The notes beneath the pieces were generated by a model. The model was not told the origin of the DNA, ran no database searches, and was given only the letters and a program-made list of their open reading frames with translations. Below are positions 24,812 to 35,533 of a stretch of 64,000 bases of DNA, in pieces. This stretch comes from Amaranthus tricolor. Lineage: Eukaryota; Streptophyta; Magnoliopsida; Caryophyllales; Amaranthaceae. Position 1 is the first letter of the stretch, and each line of letters opens with the position of its first letter. Location: assembly GCF_026212465.1 (NCBI RefSeq), contig NC_080062.1, positions 12,082,643 through 12,146,642 on the forward strand. The letters are read 5' to 3'. The position numbers and the translations under genes were made by a program.

Positions 24812-26505
24812 AAAATAGTGTTGTTTTCAAAGTTTCGTGCAAAACAAACCAATTTTGAGATACTTTATGCGCGAAAGTGCCAAAAACGCTAAAAAGCCTA
24901 TAAAATTGCGAATTAGCACGTAATATTAAGTATATGACTATGATAATGAATTATAACCATTTCAAGACAATATTATATATACCTAATAGTTTTGTGTGCC
25001 AAGTTTCACGCAAAACAAACTAAGTTTGAGCTAGTTATGCGCGAAAGTGTAAAAAAAAAGCTTAAAAACCCTTAAAATCGCAACTTAGCGCGTAACTTCA
25101 AGCATATGACTTTGACTCTCAGTTATAACCATATAAGCACAATATTATATACCAAATAGTGTTGTGTGCCAAGTTTCGCGCAAAACAAACCAAGTTTGAG
25201 TTACTTTATGCGCGAAAGTGTCTAAAACGCTTTAAGACCCTTAAAATCGCAACTTAGCACGTAATTTAAAGCATATGACTATGATTTTAAATTCTAACAA
25301 TTATAAATCAATAATTTATAGAAAATAGTGTTGTGTGCCAAGTTTCGTGTAAAACAAACCAAGTTTGAGATACTTTATGCGCGAAAGTGCCAAAAACGCT
25401 TAAAAACCCATAAAATTGTAAATTAGCACGTAATATTAAGCATATGACTATGATTTTAAATTCTAAACTTTTCAAGACAGTATTATATACCAAATAGTGT
25501 TGTGTGCTATGTTTCGCGCAAAATAAACTCAGTTTGAGCTAGTTATGCGCGAAAGTGTAAAAAAAAACGCTTAAAAACCCTTAAAATTGCATCTTAGCAC
25601 GTAACTTCAAGCATATGACTTTGATTCTCAATTATAACCATATAACCACAATAATATATACCAAATAGTGTTGTGTGCCAAGTTTCGCGCAAAACTAACC
25701 AAGTTTGAGCTACTATGTGCGCGAAAGTGTCAAAAACGTTGAAAAACCCCTAAAATCGCAAGTTAGCACGTAATTTCTATTATGTGGCTATGATTTTTAA
25801 TTCCAACCATTTCAGCACAATAATATATATCAAAAAGAATTGTGTGCTGAGTTTCGCGCAAGAAAACCTTGTTTGAGCTACTTTATGCGCGAAAATGTCA
25901 AAAACTCTTAAAAGCCCTTAAAATTGCATCTTAGCACGTAATTTCAAGGGTATGACAATGATTTTGATTTCCAACCATTTCAACACAGTAATATATACCA
26001 AATAGTGTTGTGTGCAAATTTTCGTGGAAAACAAACCAACTTTGAGCTACTTTAAGCGCAAACGTAAAAAAAACGCTTAAAAACCCTTAAAAACGCAACT
26101 TAACACGTAATTTAAAGCATATAACTATGATTTTAGATTCTAACCATTGCAACACAATAATATATACCAAATAGTGTTATGTGCCATGTTTCGCGAAATT
26201 CAAACCAAGTTTGTGCTACTTTGTGCGCGTAAGTGTAAAAAACGATAAAAAACCCTTAAAATCGTAACTTAGCATGTAATTTCAAGCATATGACTATGAT
26301 TTTCAATTATAACCATTTGAACTCAATAATTTATACCAAATAATGTTGTGCGCCAGGTTTCGTTTAAAACAAACCAAGTTTGAGCTAATTTATGCGCGAA
26401 AGTGCCAAAAATGTTTCAACACCTATAAAATCGCAACTTAGCACGTAATATCAAGCATATGATTATGATTTTAAATTCTAAAATTTTAACTCAATAATTT
26501 ATAGA
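24812..26505 (+). repeat. 10-mer HOR of family A, copy 4 (1694 bp)
   Basis: Same order as the 12526 unit. Private changes include ACCTAATAGTTTTGTGTGCC near 24981 and TTAAGCGCAAACG near 26052. It is the last 10-mer before the array shifts to 7-mers. Confidence 0.92.
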
Positions 26506-28337
26506 AAATAGTGTTGTGTTCAAATTTTCGCGCAAAACAAACCAATTTTGAGATACTTTATGCGCGAAAGTGCCAAAAACGCTAAAAAACCCATAAAATT
26601 GCGAATTAGCACGTAATATTAAGTATATGACTATGATTTTGAATTCTAACCATTTCAAGACAATAATATGTATACCAAATAGTGTTGTGTGCCAAGTTTC
26701 GCGCAAAACAAACTAAGTTTGAGCTTGTTATGCGCGAAAGTGTAAAAAAAAAGCTTAAAATCGCAACTTAGCGCGTAACTTCAAGCATATGAATTTGACT
26801 CTCAATTATAACCATATAACCACAATAATATATACCAAATAGTGTTGTCTGCCAAGTTTTGCGCAAAACAAACTAAGTTTGAGTTACTATGTGCGCGAAA
26901 GTGTAAGAAACGTTTAAATACCCTGAAAATCGCAAGTTAGCACGTAATTTCAATTCTAACCATTTCAACACAATAATATATACTAAATAGTGTTATGTTC
27001 CAAGTTTCGCGCAAAACAAACCAAGTTTGAGTTACTTTATGCGCGAAAGTGTCTAAAACGCTTTAAAACCCTTAAATCCGCAACTTAGCACGTAATTTAA
27101 AGAATATGACTATGATTTTAAATTCTAACAATTATAACTCAATAATTTATAGAAAATAGTGTTGTGTGCCAAGTTTCGTGTAAAACAAACCAAGTTTGAG
27201 ATACTTTATGCGCGAAAGTGCCAAAAAAACTTAAAAACCGATATAATTGTAAATTAGCACGTAATATTAAGCATATGACTATGATTTTAAATTCTAACCT
27301 TTTCAAGAAAGTATTATATACCAAATAGTGTTTTGTGCCAAGTTTCGCGCAAAACAAACTAAGTTTGAGCTAGTTATGCGCGAAAGTGTAAAAAAAACGC
27401 TTAAAAACCCTTAATATCGCATCTTAGCACGTAACTTCCAGCATATGACTTTGATTCTCAATTATAACCATATAACCACAATAATATATACCAAATAGTG
27501 TTGTGTGCCAAGTTTCGCGCAAAACAAACCAAGTTTGAGCTACTATGTGCGCGAAAGTGTCAAAAACGTTGAAAAACCCCTTAAAATTGCAAGTTAGCAC
27601 GTAATTTCTATTATATGGCTATGATTTTTAATTCCAACCATTTCAGCACAATAAATTATATCAAAAAGAATTGTGTGCTGAGTTTCGCGCAAGAAAACCT
27701 TGTTTGAGCTACTTTATGCGCGAAAATGTCAAAAACTCTTAAAAGCCCTTAAAATTGCATCTTAGCACGTAATTTCAAGGGTATGACAATGATTTTAATT
27801 TCTAACCATTTCAACACAGTAATATATACCAAATAGTGTTGTGTGCCAAGTTTCGTGGAAAACAAACAAACTTTGAGCTACTTTATGCGCGAACGTATCA
27901 AAAACGCTTAAAAACCCTTAAAATCGCAACTTAGAACGTAATTTAAAGCATATAACTATGTTTTTCGATTCTAACCATTGCAACAAAATAATATATACCA
28001 AATAGTGTTATGTGCCATGTTTCGCGCAATTCAAACCAAGTTTGTGCTACTTTGTGCGCGTAAGTGTAAAAAACGATAAAAAACCCTTAAAATTGTAACT
28101 TAGCATGTAATTTAAAGCATATGACTATGATTTTCAATAATAACCATTTGAACTCAATAATTTAAACCAAATAATGTTGTGTGCCAGGTTTCGTTTAAAA
28201 CAAACCAAGTTTGAGCTACTTTATGCGCGAAAGTGCCAAAAATGTTTAAACACCCATAAAATTGCAACTTAGCACGTAATATCAAGCATATGATTATGAT
28301 TTTAAATTCTAACAATTATAACTCAATAATTTATAGA
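26506..28337 (+). repeat. Last 11-mer HOR of family A (1832 bp)
   Basis: Eleven monomers. Near 26752 a 10-bp deletion turns AGCTTAAAAACCCTTAAAAT into AGCTTAAAAT, between two copies of CTTAAAA. Monomers 5-11 (27154-28337, 1184 bp) already show the 7-mer markers TTTTGTGCCAAG and AATAAATTATATC, so this unit looks like the immediate parent of the 7-mer array. Confidence 0.91.
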
Positions 28338-29521
28338 AAATAGTGTTGTGTGCCATGTTTCGTGTAAAACAAACCAAGTTTGAGATACTTTATGCGCGAA
28401 AGTGCCAAAAAAACTTAAAAACCCATATAGTTGTAAATTAGCACGTAATATTAAGCATATGACTATGATTTTAAATTCTAACCTTTTCAAGACAGTATTA
28501 TATACCAAATAGTGTTTTGTGCCAAGTTTCGCGCAAAACAAACTAAGTTTGAGCTAGTTATGCGCGAAAGTGTAAAAAAAAACGCTTAAAAACCCTTAAT
28601 ATCGCATCTTAGCACGTAACTTCAAGCATATGACTTTGATTCTCAATTATAACCATATAACCACAATAATATATACCAAATAGTGTTGTGTGCCAAGTTT
28701 CGCGCAAAACAAACCAAGTTTGAGCTACTATGTGCGCGAAAGTGTCAAAAACGTTGAAAAACCCTTAAAATTGCAAGTTAGCACGTAATTTCTATTATAT
28801 GGCTATGATTTTTAATTCCAACCATTTCAGCACAATAAATTATATCAAAAAGAATTGTGTGCTGAGTTTCGCGCAAGAAAACCTTGTTTGAGCTACTTTA
28901 TGCGCGAAAATGTCAAAAACTCTTAAAAGCCCTTAAAATTGCATCTTAGCACGTAATTTCAAGGGTATGACAATGATTTTAATTTCTAACCATTTCAACA
29001 CAGTAATATATACCAAATAGTGTTGTGTGCCAAGTTTCGTGGAAAACAAACAAACTTTGAGCTACTTTATGCGCGAACGTATCAAAAACGCTTAAAAACC
29101 CTTAAAATCGCAACTTAGAACGTAATTTAAAGCATATAACTATGTTTTTCGATTCTAACCATTGCAACAAAATAATATATACCAAATAGTGTTATGTGCC
29201 ATGTTTCGCGCAATTCAAACCAAGTTTGTGCTACTTTGTGCGCGTAAGTGTAAAAAACGATAAAAAACCCTTAAAATTGTAACTTAGCATGTAATTTAAA
29301 GCATATGACTATGATTTTCAATAATAACCATTTGAACTCAATAATTTAAACCAAATAATGTTGTGTGCCAGGTTTCGTTTAAAACAAACCAAGTTTGAGC
29401 TACTTTATGCGCGAAAGTGCCAAAAATGTTTAAACACCCATAAAATTGCAACTTAGCACGTAATATCAAGCATATGATTATGATTTTAAATTCTAACAAT
29501 TATAACTCAATAATTTATAGA
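28338..29521 (+). repeat. 7-mer HOR of family A, copy 1, type P (1184 bp)
   Basis: Made of monomers 5-11 of the 11-mer only. The joining monomer pairs the 11-mer end (GCATATGATTATGATTTT) with the end of monomer 4 (TAACAATTATAACTC), which is the crossover that removed monomers 1-4. Type P markers: AACAAACAAACTTTG and GTAATTTAAAGCATATG. Confidence 0.92.
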
Positions 29522-30705
29522 AAATAGTGTTGTGTGCCATGTTTCGTGTAAAACAAACCAAGTTTGAGATACTTTATGCGCGAAAGTGCCAAAAAAACTT
29601 AAAAACCCATATAGTTGTAAATTAGCACGTAATATTAAGCATATGACTATGATTTTAAATTCTAACCTTTTCAAGACAGTATTATATACCAAATAGTGTT
29701 TTGTGCCAAGTTTCGCGCAAAACAAACTAAGTTTGAGCTAGTTATGCGCGAAAGTGTAAAAAAAAACGCTTAAAAACCCTTAATATCGCATCTTAGCACG
29801 TAACTTCAAGCATATGACTTTGATTCTCAATTATAACCATATAACCACAATAATATATACCAAATAGTGTTGTGTGCCAAGTTTCGCGCAAAACAAACCA
29901 AGTTTGAGCTACTATGTGCGCGAAAGTGTCAAAAACGTTGAAAAACCCTTAAAATTGCAAGTTAGCACCTAATTTCTATTATATGGCTATGATTTTTAAT
30001 TCCAACCATTTCAGCACAATAAATTATATCAAAAAGAATTGTGTGCTGAGTTTCGCGCAAGAAAACCTTGTTTGAGCTACTTTATGCGCGAAAATGTCAA
30101 AAACTCTTAAAAGCCCTTAAAATTGCATCTTAGCACGTAATTTCAAGGGTATGACAATGATTTTAATTTCTAACCATTTCAACACAGTAATATATACCAA
30201 ATAGTGTTGTGTGCCAAGTTTCGTGGAAAACAAACCAACTTTGAGCTACTTTATGCACGAACGTATCAAAAACGCTTAAAAACCCTTAAAATCGCAACTT
30301 AGAACGTAATTTAAAGCATATAACTATGTTTTTCGATTCTAACCATTGCAACAAAATAATATATACCAAATAGTGTTATGTGCCATGTTTCGCGCAATTC
30401 AAACCAAGTTTGTGCTACTTTGTGCGCGTAAGTGTAAAAAACGATAAAAAACCCTTAAAATTGTAACTTAGCATGTAATTTCAAGCATATGACTATGATT
30501 TTCAATAATAACCATTTGAACTCAATAATTTAAACCAAATAATGTTGTGTGCCAGGTTTCGTTTAAAACAAACCAAGTTTGAGCTACTTTATGCGCGAAA
30601 GTGCCAAAAATGTTTAAACACCCATAAAATTGCAACTTAGCACGTAATATCAAGCATATGATTATGATTTTAAATTCTAACAATTATAACTCAATAATTT
30701 ATAGA
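29522..30705 (+). repeat. 7-mer HOR of family A, copy 2, type Q (1184 bp)
   Basis: Same seven monomers. Type Q markers: GTTAGCACCTAAT (near 29967), AACAAACCAACTTTG and GTAATTTCAAGCATATG. Confidence 0.92.
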
Positions 30706-31891
30706 AAATAGTGTTGTGTGCCATGTTTCGTGTAAAACAAACCAAGTTTGAGATACTTTATGCGCGAAAGAGCCAAAAAAAACTTAAAAACCCATATAGT
30801 TGTAAATTAGCACGTAATATTAAGCATATGACTATGATTTTAAATTCTAACCTTTTCAAGACAGTATTATATACCAAATAGTGTTTTGTGCCAAGTTTCG
30901 CGCAAAAACAAACTAAGTTTGAGCTAGTTATGCGCGAAAGTGTAAAAAAAACGCTTAAAAACCCTTAATATCGCATCTTAGCACGTAACTTCAAGCATAT
31001 GACTTTGATTCTCAATTATAACCATATAACCACAATAATATATACCAAATAGTGTTGTGTGCCAAGTTTCGCGCAAAACAAACCAAGTTTGAGCTACTAT
31101 GTGCGCGAAAGTGTCAAAAACGTTGAAAAACCCTTAAAATTGCAAGTTAGCACGTAATTTCTATTATATGGCTATGATTTTTAATTCCAACCATTTCAGC
31201 ACAATAAATTATATCAAAAAGAATTGTGTGCTGAGTTTCGCGCAAGAAAACCTTGTTTGAGCTACTTTATGCGCGAAAATGTCAAAAACTCTTAAAAGCC
31301 CTTAAAATTGCATCTTAGCACGTAATTTCAAGGGGTATGACAATGATTTTAATTTCTAACCATTTCAACACAGTAATATATACCAAATAGTGTTGTGTGC
31401 CAAGTTTCGTGGAAAACAAACAAACTTTGAGCTACTTTATGCGCGAACGTATCAAAAACGCTTAAAAACCCTTAAAATCGCAACTTAGAACGTAATTTAA
31501 AGCATATAACTATGTTTTTCGATTCTAACCATTGCAACAAAATAATATATACCAAATAGTGTTATGTGCCATGTTTCGCGCAATTCAAACCAAGTTTGTG
31601 CTACTTTGTGCGCGTAAGTGTAAAAAACGATAAAAAACCCTTAAAATTGTAACTTAGCATGTAATTTAAAGCATATGACTATGATTTTCAATAATAACCA
31701 TTTGAACTCAATAATTTAAACCAAATAATGTTGTGTGCCAGGTTTCGTTTAAAACAAACCAAGTTTGAGCTACTTTATGCGCGAAAGTGCCAAAAATGTT
31801 TAAACACCCATAAAATTGCAACTTAGCACGTAATATCAAGCATATGATTATGATTTTAAATTCTAACAATTATAACTCAATAATTTATAGA
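30706..31891 (+). repeat. 7-mer HOR of family A, copy 3, type P (1186 bp)
   Basis: Returns to the type P markers. Also has GCGAAAGAGCCAAAA (near 30767), shared with the copy at 33079. Confidence 0.92.
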
Positions 31892-33078
31892 AAATAGTGT
31901 TGTGTGCCATGTTTCGTGTAAAACAAACCAAGTTTGAGATACTTTATGCGCGAAAGTGCCAAAAAAAAACTTAAAAACCCATATAGTTGTAAATTAGCAC
32001 GTAATATTAAGCATATGACTATGATTTTAAATTCTAACCTTTTCAAGACAGTATTATATACCAAATAGTGTTTTGTGCCAAGTTTCGCGCAAAACAAACT
32101 AAGTTTGAGCTAGTTATGCGCGAAAGTGTAAAAAAAACGCTTAAAAACCCTTAATATCGCATCTTAGCACGTAACTTCAAGCATATGACTTTGATTCTCA
32201 ATTATAACCATATAACCACAATAATATATACCAAATAGTGTTGTGTGCCAAGTTTCGCGCAAAACAAACCAAGTTTGAGCTACTATGTGCGCGAAAGTGT
32301 CAAAAACGTTGAAAAACCCTTAAAATTGCAAGTTAGCACCTAATTTCTATTATATGGCTATGATTTTTAATTCCAACCATTTCAGCACAATAAATTATAT
32401 CAAAAAGAATTGTGTGCTGAGTTTCGCGCAAGAAAACCTTGTTTGAGCTACTTTATGCGCGAAAATGTCAAAAACTCTTAAAAGCCCTTAAAATTGCATC
32501 TTAGCACGTAATTTCAAGGGTATGACAATGATTTTAATTTCTAACCATTTCAACACAGTAATATATACCAAATAGTGTTGTGTGCCAAGTTTCGTGGAAA
32601 ACAAACCAACTTTGAGCTACTTTATGCGCGAACGTATCAAAAAACGCTTAAAAACCCTTAAAATCGCAACTTAGAACGTAATTTAAAGCATATAACTATG
32701 TTTTTCGATTCTAACCATTGCAACAAAATAATATATACCAAATAGTGTTATGTGCCATGTTTCGCGCAATTCAAACCAAGTTTGTGCTACTTTGTGCGCG
32801 TAAGTGTAAAAAAACGATAAAAAACCCTTAAAATTGTAACTTAGCATGTAATTTCAAGCATATGACTATGATTTTCAATAATAACCATTTGAACTCAATA
32901 ATTTAAACCAAATAATGTTGTGTGCCAGGTTTCGTTTAAAACAAACCAAGTTTGAGCTACTTTATGCGCGAAAGTGCCAAAAATGTTTAAACACCCATAA
33001 AATTGCAACTTAGCACGTAATATCAAGCATATGATTATGATTTTAAATTCTAACAATTATAACTCAATAATTTATAGA
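31892..33078 (+). repeat. 7-mer HOR of family A, copy 4, type Q (1187 bp)
   Basis: Type Q markers again: GTTAGCACCTAAT near 32337, AACAAACCAACTTTG and GTAATTTCAAGC. Longer A runs account for the extra bases. Confidence 0.92.
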
Positions 33079-33567
33079 AAATAGTGTTGTGTGCCATGTT
33101 TCGTGTAAAACAAACCAAGTTTGAGATACTTTATGCGCGAAAGAGCCAAAAAAAACTTAAAAACCCATATAGTTGTAAATTAGCACGTAATATTAAGCAT
33201 ATGACTATGATTTTAAATTCTAACCTTTTCAAGACAGTATTATATACCAAATAGTGTTTTGTGCCAAGTTTTCGCGCAAAACAAACTAAGTTTGAGCTAG
33301 TTATGCGCGAAAGTGTAAAAAAAAACGCTTAAAAACCCTTAATATCGCATCTTAGCACGTAACTTCAAGCATATGACTTTGATTCTCAATTATAACCATA
33401 TAACCACAATAATATATACCAAATAGTGTTGTGTGCCAAGTTTCGCGCAAAACAAACCAAGTTTGAGCTACTATGTGCGCGAAAGTGTCAAAAACGTTGA
33501 AAAACCCTTAAAATTGCAAGTTAGCACGTAATTTCTATTATATGGCTATGATTTTTAATTCCAACCA
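33079..33567 (+). repeat. 7-mer HOR of family A, copy 5, partial at gap
   Basis: Nearly three monomers, with GAAAGAGCC as in copy 3. It ends at AATTCCAACCA against the N run. Confidence 0.92.
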
Positions 33568-33667
33568 NNNNNNNNNNNNNNNNNNNNNNNNNNNNNNNNN
33601 NNNNNNNNNNNNNNNNNNNNNNNNNNNNNNNNNNNNNNNNNNNNNNNNNNNNNNNNNNNNNNNNNNN
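33568..33667. other. Assembly gap, 100 N
   Basis: A run of exactly 100 N. A round number like this is a usual scaffolder placeholder for a gap of unknown size. It separates family A (+ orientation, ending inside a 7-mer HOR) from family B (- orientation, starting at the first base of m1). Both the orientation and the family change here. Confidence 0.98.
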
Positions 33668-35533
33668 AAAGTATAAACTTGGTTTTTTTTGCACGGAATA
33701 TGGCACACAACACTATTTGGTATATATTATTCTGTTCAAGTGGTTAGAATTGGAAATCATACTCATATGCTAGAAATTACATGTGAAGTTGGGATATATT
33801 GCGTTTTTAAGCGTTTTTGGCACTTTTATACATAAAGTAGCTCAAACTTGGTTTCTTTTGCTCGAAACTTTGCACACAACACTATTTGGTATATATTATT
33901 GTGTTGAAGTGGTTAGAACTAAAAATCATAGTCATATGCTAGAAATTACGTAAAGTTGCGATTTTATGCGTTTTTAAACGTTTTTGGCACTTTTGCGCAT
34001 AAAGTAGCTCAAACTTGGTTTGTTTTGCACGAAACGTGGCATACAACACTATATGGTATATATTATTGTGTTTAAGTGGTTAGAATTGAAAATCATAGTC
34101 ATATGCTAGAAATTACGTGTTAAGTTCTGATTTTATGTGTTTTTAAGCGTTTTTGGCACTTTTGAGCATAAAGTAACTTAGTTTGTAGTGCACGAAACTT
34201 GGCACACAACACTATTTGGTATATATTATTGTGTTGAAGTGGTTAGAAATGAAATATTCATATGCTAAAAATTGCGTGTTAAGTTGTGATTTTATGCGTT
34301 GTTAAGCGTTTTTGGCACTTTTGCGCATAAGGTAGCTCAAACTTGGTTTGTTTTGCACGAAACTTGGTACACACAACACTCTTTGGTATTATAATATTCT
34401 ATTTGGTATATATTATATTGTTGAAGTGGTTAAAATTTAAAATCATAGTCATATGCTAGAAATTACGTGTTAAGATGCGTTCTTATGCGTTTTTAAGCGT
34501 TTTTGTCACTTTTGCGCATAAATTAGCTCTAAGTTAGTTTGTTTTGCACGAAACTTTGCACACAACACTATTTGGTATATAGTTTGTGTTGAAGTGGTTA
34601 GAATTGAAAATGATAGTCATATGCTAGAAATTACGTGTTAAGTTGCGATTTTATGTGTTTTTAAACGTTTTTGGGATTGTTGCGCATAAAGTAGCTAAAA
34701 CTTGGTTTGTTTTGAACGAAACTTGGCACACAACACTATTTGGTGTATATTATTGTGTTGAAGTGGTTAGAATTTAAAATCATAGACATATGCTAGAAAT
34801 TACGTGTTAAGTTGCGATTTTATGCGTTTTTAAACGTTTTTGGGATTGTTGCGCATAAAGTAGCTAAAACTTGGTTTATTTTGAACGAAACTTGGCACAC
34901 AACACTATTTGGTGTATATTATTGTGTTGAAGTGGTTAGAATTTAAAATCATAGACATATGCTAGAAATTACGTGTTAAGTTGCGATTTAATGCGTTTTC
35001 AAGTGTTTTTGGCACTTTTGCGCATAAAAGTAGCTCAAACTTGGTTTGTTTTGCTCGAAACTTGGTACACAACACTATTTGGTATATAGTTTGTGTTGAA
35101 GTGGTTAGAATTGAAAATGATAGTCATATGCTAGAAATTACGTGTTGAGTTGCGATTTTATGCGTTTTTAAACGTTTTTGGGATTGTTGCGCATAAAGTA
35201 GCTAAAACTTGGTTTGTTTTGAACGAAACATGGCACACAATACTATTTGGTATATATTATTGTGTTGAAGTGGTTAGAATTGAAAATCATAGTAATATGC
35301 TAAAAATTACGTGTTAAGTTGCGATTTTTTTGCGTTTTTAAGCGTTTTTGGCACTTTTGCGCATAAAGTAGCTCAAACTTGGTTTGTTTTGCACGAAACT
35401 TGGTACACAACACTATTTGTTATATATTATTGTGTTGAAGTGTTTAGAGTTTAAAATCATAGTCATATGTTAGAAATTACGTGTAAAGTTGTGAGTTTAT
35501 GCGTTTTTATGCGTTTTTTGCACTTTTACGCAT
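33668..35533 (-). repeat. Family B 11-mer HOR, unit 1 (1866 bp)
   Basis: Haplotype I (GGTTTTTTTT in m1, ATATTCTATTT in m5, CGATTTAATGCG in m7). It is the 10-mer plus one extra copy of m7 (34688-34856 and 34857-35025). The second m7 reads TTGGTTTATTTTG where the first reads TTGGTTTGTTTTG. It starts at the first base of m1 directly after the gap. Confidence 0.92.

Larger units (their letters stand above)
1..33567 (+). repeat. Satellite family A array, about 200 monomers of ~169 bp
   Basis: Head-to-tail monomers of mostly 167-171 bp, recognised by the recurring order AAATAGTGTTGTGTGCC, TTTCGCGCAAAACAAAC, TATGCGCGAAAGTG, CTTAAAAACCCTTAAAATCG, AGCACGTAATTTC, GCATATGACTATGATTTT and TAACCATTTCAACAC. 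Diagnostic differences from family B are GCGCGAAAGTG (B: GCGCAAAAGTG), AACCCTTAAAATCG (B: AACGCATAAAATCG) and AACCATTTC (B: AACCACTTC). Orientation is uniform throughout and no foreign insertion is visible. The monomers are arranged in HORs of 15, 11, 10 and 7, listed separately. A centromeric or pericentromeric role is inferred from monomer size, HOR structure and lack of genes; the sequence does not prove it. Confidence 0.97.

Noticed and set aside
1..33567. CRISPR array
   Set aside because: Units are about 169 bp and tile without variable spacers. Neighbouring units are similar along their entire length.
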